From NCBI GenBank assembly GCA_902783305.1, contig CACZQU010000472.1, positions 1-8,626 on the forward strand: DNA of 8,626 nucleotides, written 5' to 3'. This DNA comes from an uncultured Lachnospiraceae bacterium. Its GTDB lineage: Bacteria; Bacillota; Clostridia; Lachnospirales; Lachnospiraceae. Position 1 is the first letter of the stretch. Every line of letters begins with the position of its first letter. The translations under genes were made by a program, and so were the position numbers. Below the pieces are notes generated by a model. That model ran no database searches and was not told where the DNA came from. It saw nothing but the letters and a program-made list of their open reading frames with translations. This document shows, in pieces, positions 6,860 to 8,626 of the stretch.

Positions 6860-7006
6860 TGTGGAAAATGTGGATAAATCCGGGAAAGTCGAAATTACAG
6901 CCCTTTATGCTAAGCAGAGAAAAGAAGAGTTTCCCACAGTGGAATGTGGATAATGTGGATAACCTTGACGGATCACTGATTTTGGCGAATCGCAAAATGT
7001 GGATAA
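6860..7006 (-). promoter_or_regulatory. DnaA-box cluster (four perfect boxes plus one near-match)
   Basis: The 9-mer TGTGGATAA, the complement of the consensus DnaA box TTATCCACA, occurs perfectly at 6869-6877, 6945-6953, 6954-6962 and 6998-7006. TGTGGAAAA (one mismatch) sits at 6860-6868. All five read TTATCCACA-wise on the minus strand, the strand of the dnaD operon. Boxes 6860/6869 and 6945/6954 are directly abutting pairs. A weaker AGTGGATGT at 6846-6854 has three mismatches, and TTTCCCACA at 6930-6938 in the opposite orientation has two. The cluster sits upstream of the predicted promoter, so DnaA could regulate the operon or be titrated here. DnaA-box clusters outside oriC are known in Bacillus subtilis. 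This is not called an origin because dnaA and dnaN are absent. Confidence 0.88.
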
Positions 7007-7020
7007 GTTTTTTTGCATTG

Positions 7021-7065
7021 TCCCCCTGCGCGGCAGAACGTGAACCGTTGTGCATTGCAGGGGGA
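7021..7065. other. Long imperfect stem-loop downstream of murC
   Basis: TCCCCCTGC (7021-7029) pairs perfectly with GCAGGGGGA (7057-7065). Inside, GCA/TGC (7033-7035/7051-7053) and AACG/CGTT (7037-7040/7046-7049) continue the stem with symmetrical internal loops. It lies 30 bases past the murC stop. On the minus strand it is followed by an A-tract, not a T-tract, so it does not look like a classical terminator of murC. The nearest DnaA box is 14 bases away. Confidence 0.55.
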
Positions 7066-7094
7066 ATACGACATGGGCTGCTGCAGCTGTTGTT

Positions 7095-8477
7095 TTATTT
7101 TTTCCCCAGCAGCTCTTCACCGATGCGCACCACATCTCCGGCACCCATGGTGAAAATCAGATCACCCTTGGAGCAGTGGGAGAGCAGATACTGCTCGATC
7201 AGGTCGAAGGAATTGAAATATTCACAGTGGACACCGAGCTCCTGGATCCGGTGCTGCAGATCTTCAGAGGAAACGCCCAAGGTATCATTTTCCCGGGCGG
7301 CATAGATGTCGGCGAGGACAACATGGTCGGCTTTTGACAGCGCTCTGGCAAATTCCGACATCAGCGATTTGGTACGGGAATAGGTATGAGGCTGAAATAC
7401 GCACCAGACTTCATTATGGGGATAATCCTTCGCGGCGCTTAAGGTCGCCTCGATTTCTGTCGGATGATGGGCATAGTCATCGATGATGACGACTCCTCCG
7501 ATCTCTCCCTTGAACTCAAAACGCCGCTCGGCTCCGGTGAAATGGCTCAGACCGCTGACGATGGCTTCATCGTCCACGTCCAGCAGCTTCGAGGCCGCAA
7601 TGGCGGCGAGAGCGTTGGATACATTATGCCGTCCGGGAATCCGGAGATAGTAATTTCCTGCTTTCCGGCCTTTTTCCAGCAGCGTAAAGGCAGGATGACC
7701 GTATTTGTCTTTCATAAGGTCGGCGGCCATGTAATCCGCCTCATGATCCATGCCGATCGTGACGATCTGACATGGCAGGTCACGGGTGATCTCCTCGTAT
7801 TCAGGAATGTCCGAGCTGATGATCAGAAAGCCGTCCTTGGGCAGAAGCTCGGCAAAAGCCCGGAAGGAACGGCGGATCTCATCGATGTCTTTAAAGAAAT
7901 CGAGATGATCCGGCTCGATGTTCAGAATGATTTCCATCGTGGGGAAAAAGCTGAGAAAGCTGTTGGTATACTCACAGGCCTCAGCCAGAAACAGTCCGGA
8001 TTTCCCGACCCGGATATTCCCGCCGATGGAGGGGAGAATCCCGCCCACACTGATGGTGGGATCTTTATCTGCTTCCAGAAGAATCTGGGAAAGCATGGAG
8101 GTCGTGGTGGTTTTTCCGTGGGTTCCGGCTACGGCGATGGAGGTCGGGTAGTTTTTCATGATCTGTCCGAGAAGATCAGCACGGCTGAGCATGGGAAGCC
8201 CTCTCGACACCGCCTCACCGTATTCCGGATTTGTCTTGCTGATGGCGGCGGTATAGACAACGAGCCCGACATCGTCGGTGATATTCGAAGCACGCTGTCC
8301 ATAGTACAGACGGACCCCTTTCTTCTCCAGGGCCTTTGTCAGCGGACTGCTTTTGGCGTCGGAGCCGGACACGCGAAAGCCGCGGTCCAGGAGAACCTCT
8401 GCCAGCCCGCTCATACTGATTCCTCCAATTCCGATAAAATGGATGTGCAAAGGCTTGTTGAAATCGATTTTATACAT
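7095..8477 (-). CDS. murC: UDP-N-acetylmuramate--L-alanine ligase
   Basis: The 460-residue product is a complete MurC, the cytoplasmic ligase that adds L-alanine to UDP-N-acetylmuramic acid using ATP, the first peptide step of peptidoglycan synthesis. The N-terminal UDP-substrate domain has GIGGISMSG (residues 16-24). The central ATPase has the P-loop GTHGKTTTT (118-126), EACEY (166-170) and NIEPDHLDFF (186-195). The C-terminal domain has GAERRF (315-320), DDYAHHPTE (333-341) and QPHTYSRT (362-369). Length fits the family (about 450-490), and the HIHFIGIGG opening and YAHHPTE identify MurC among the Mur ligases. The ATG at 8477 is supported by AGGAGA (8490-8485), 7 bases upstream. No partner murein gene is in view. 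The 3' side runs into the DnaA-box region without a clear terminator, so some read-through toward the dnaD cluster is possible. Confidence 0.97.
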   Translation of the reverse strand: MYKIDFNKPLHIHFIGIGGISMSGLAEVLLDRGFRVSGSDAKSSPLTKALEKKGVRLYYGQRASNITDDVGLVVYTAAISKTNPEYGEAVSRGLPMLSRADLLGQIMKNYPTSIAVAGTHGKTTTTSMLSQILLEADKDPTISVGGILPSIGGNIRVGKSGLFLAEACEYTNSFLSFFPTMEIILNIEPDHLDFFKDIDEIRRSFRAFAELLPKDGFLIISSDIPEYEEITRDLPCQIVTIGMDHEADYMAADLMKDKYGHPAFTLLEKGRKAGNYYLRIPGRHNVSNALAAIAASKLLDVDDEAIVSGLSHFTGAERRFEFKGEIGGVVIIDDYAHHPTEIEATLSAAKDYPHNEVWCVFQPHTYSRTKSLMSEFARALSKADHVVLADIYAARENDTLGVSSEDLQHRIQELGVHCEYFNSFDLIEQYLLSHCSKGDLIFTMGAGDVVRIGEELLGKK

Positions 8478-8556
8478 GATGACATCTCCTATCTGATCTA
8501 TGATTCCGCAGCCTGTGCCGCGGATCCGTCCGTTTCTGGTTTACTATTCAGCCGTC

Positions 8557-8619
8557 CCTGAAAATGCGCTTATCTGAACGTCATGCTCGCATGTAAGGGC
8601 AGATAAGCGCATTTTCAGG
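8557..8619. repeat. Perfect 20-bp inverted repeat upstream of murC
   Basis: The 20 bases at 8557-8576 (CCTGAAAATGCGC...) are the exact reverse complement of 8600-8619. GTC (8554-8556) and GAC (8621-8623) extend the stem past a one-base bulge. The 23-base loop contains a small CATG-CTCG-CATG hairpin (8582-8593). The arms carry AAAA on the left and TTTT on the right, a bidirectional-terminator-like layout, but the T run is only four long and lies within the stem. It could terminate transcription of an upstream gene outside the window, or be a REP- or MITE-like element. About 80 bases separate it from the murC start, and I see no convincing promoter there. Confidence 0.75.
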
Positions 8620-8626
8620 TGACAGC

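Larger units (their letters stand above)
6647..7094. other. 448-base gene-free regulatory region between murC and the dnaD-like gene
   Basis: No convincing gene lies here; a plus-strand open frame running from 6706 into murC is antisense and lacks a recognisable product. From right to left it holds a large stem-loop after murC (7021-7065), a DnaA-box cluster (6860-7006), a short palindrome (6832-6846), an extended -10 promoter (6796-6824), and a leader with a perfect 8-bp hairpin (6682-6703) and a ribosome binding site. The flanks of the boxes contain A/T tracts, notably T7 at 7008-7014 and T6 at 6831-6836. Confidence 0.8.

Noticed and set aside
6860..7006. Calling the DnaA-box cluster the chromosomal origin oriC
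   Set aside because: There is no dnaA, dnaN, rpmH or gyrase gene nearby and no obvious DnaA-trio or long AT-rich unwinding element; a regulatory or titration role fits better.
6706..7305. Plus-strand open frame crossing the gene-free region into murC
   Set aside because: It runs through the DnaA boxes and antisense to murC, with no recognisable product or ribosome binding site.
7464..8561. Plus-strand open frame of 365 codons opposite murC
   Set aside because: MurC on the other strand has every family motif; this frame is its shadow.

Overview
The window looks like an ordinary chromosomal segment of a Bacillota, most likely a clostridial or Lachnospiraceae-type anaerobe. The evidence is the DnaD-type primosome protein next to a DnaI/DnaC-type helicase loader (a Bacillota arrangement), strong AGGAGG-type ribosome binding sites, a TTG start, and a moderately high GC content. 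The family-level placement is inference from gene content, not from any marker alignment. No phage, insertion sequence, CRISPR array, tRNA or rRNA is visible.

Layout. On the + strand are the 3' end of asnS (asparaginyl-tRNA synthetase), then a two-gene DNA-end-processing cassette. That cassette is an SbcD/YhaO-type metallophosphoesterase followed by a compact SbcC/YhaN-type ABC ATPase with two predicted membrane segments inside its coiled coil. A GC-rich dyad and a prs terminator fill the short convergent gap near 3224-3310. Everything to the right is on the - strand. Reading in the direction of transcription, murC comes first, then a 448-base gene-free regulatory region, then the tight cluster dnaD-like / dnaI-like / prs-like (gaps of 14 and 2 bases).

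The most notable feature is in the gene-free region at about 6647-7094. It holds four perfect DnaA boxes (TGTGGATAA on +, TTATCCACA on -), plus a fifth with one mismatch, all in the same orientation. Two pairs are set back to back with no spacer. They lie 36-180 bp upstream of a good extended -10 promoter that should drive the dnaD-dnaI-prs cluster. This suggests that the initiator DnaA controls, or is titrated at, the operon that supplies the helicase-loading proteins and a PRPP synthetase-like enzyme. No dnaA or dnaN gene is present, so I do not call it oriC.

How the genes fit together. dnaD-like and dnaI-like would bring the replicative helicase to the origin or to stalled forks. The co-transcribed PRPP synthetase-like protein would supply PRPP for nucleotide synthesis. 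MurC (UDP-MurNAc:L-alanine ligase) is a cell-wall enzyme and an independent upstream neighbour. The SbcCD-like pair would process DNA ends. A 20-bp perfect inverted repeat upstream of murC and a 15-bp direct repeat upstream of sbcD share a 9-base core and remain unexplained.
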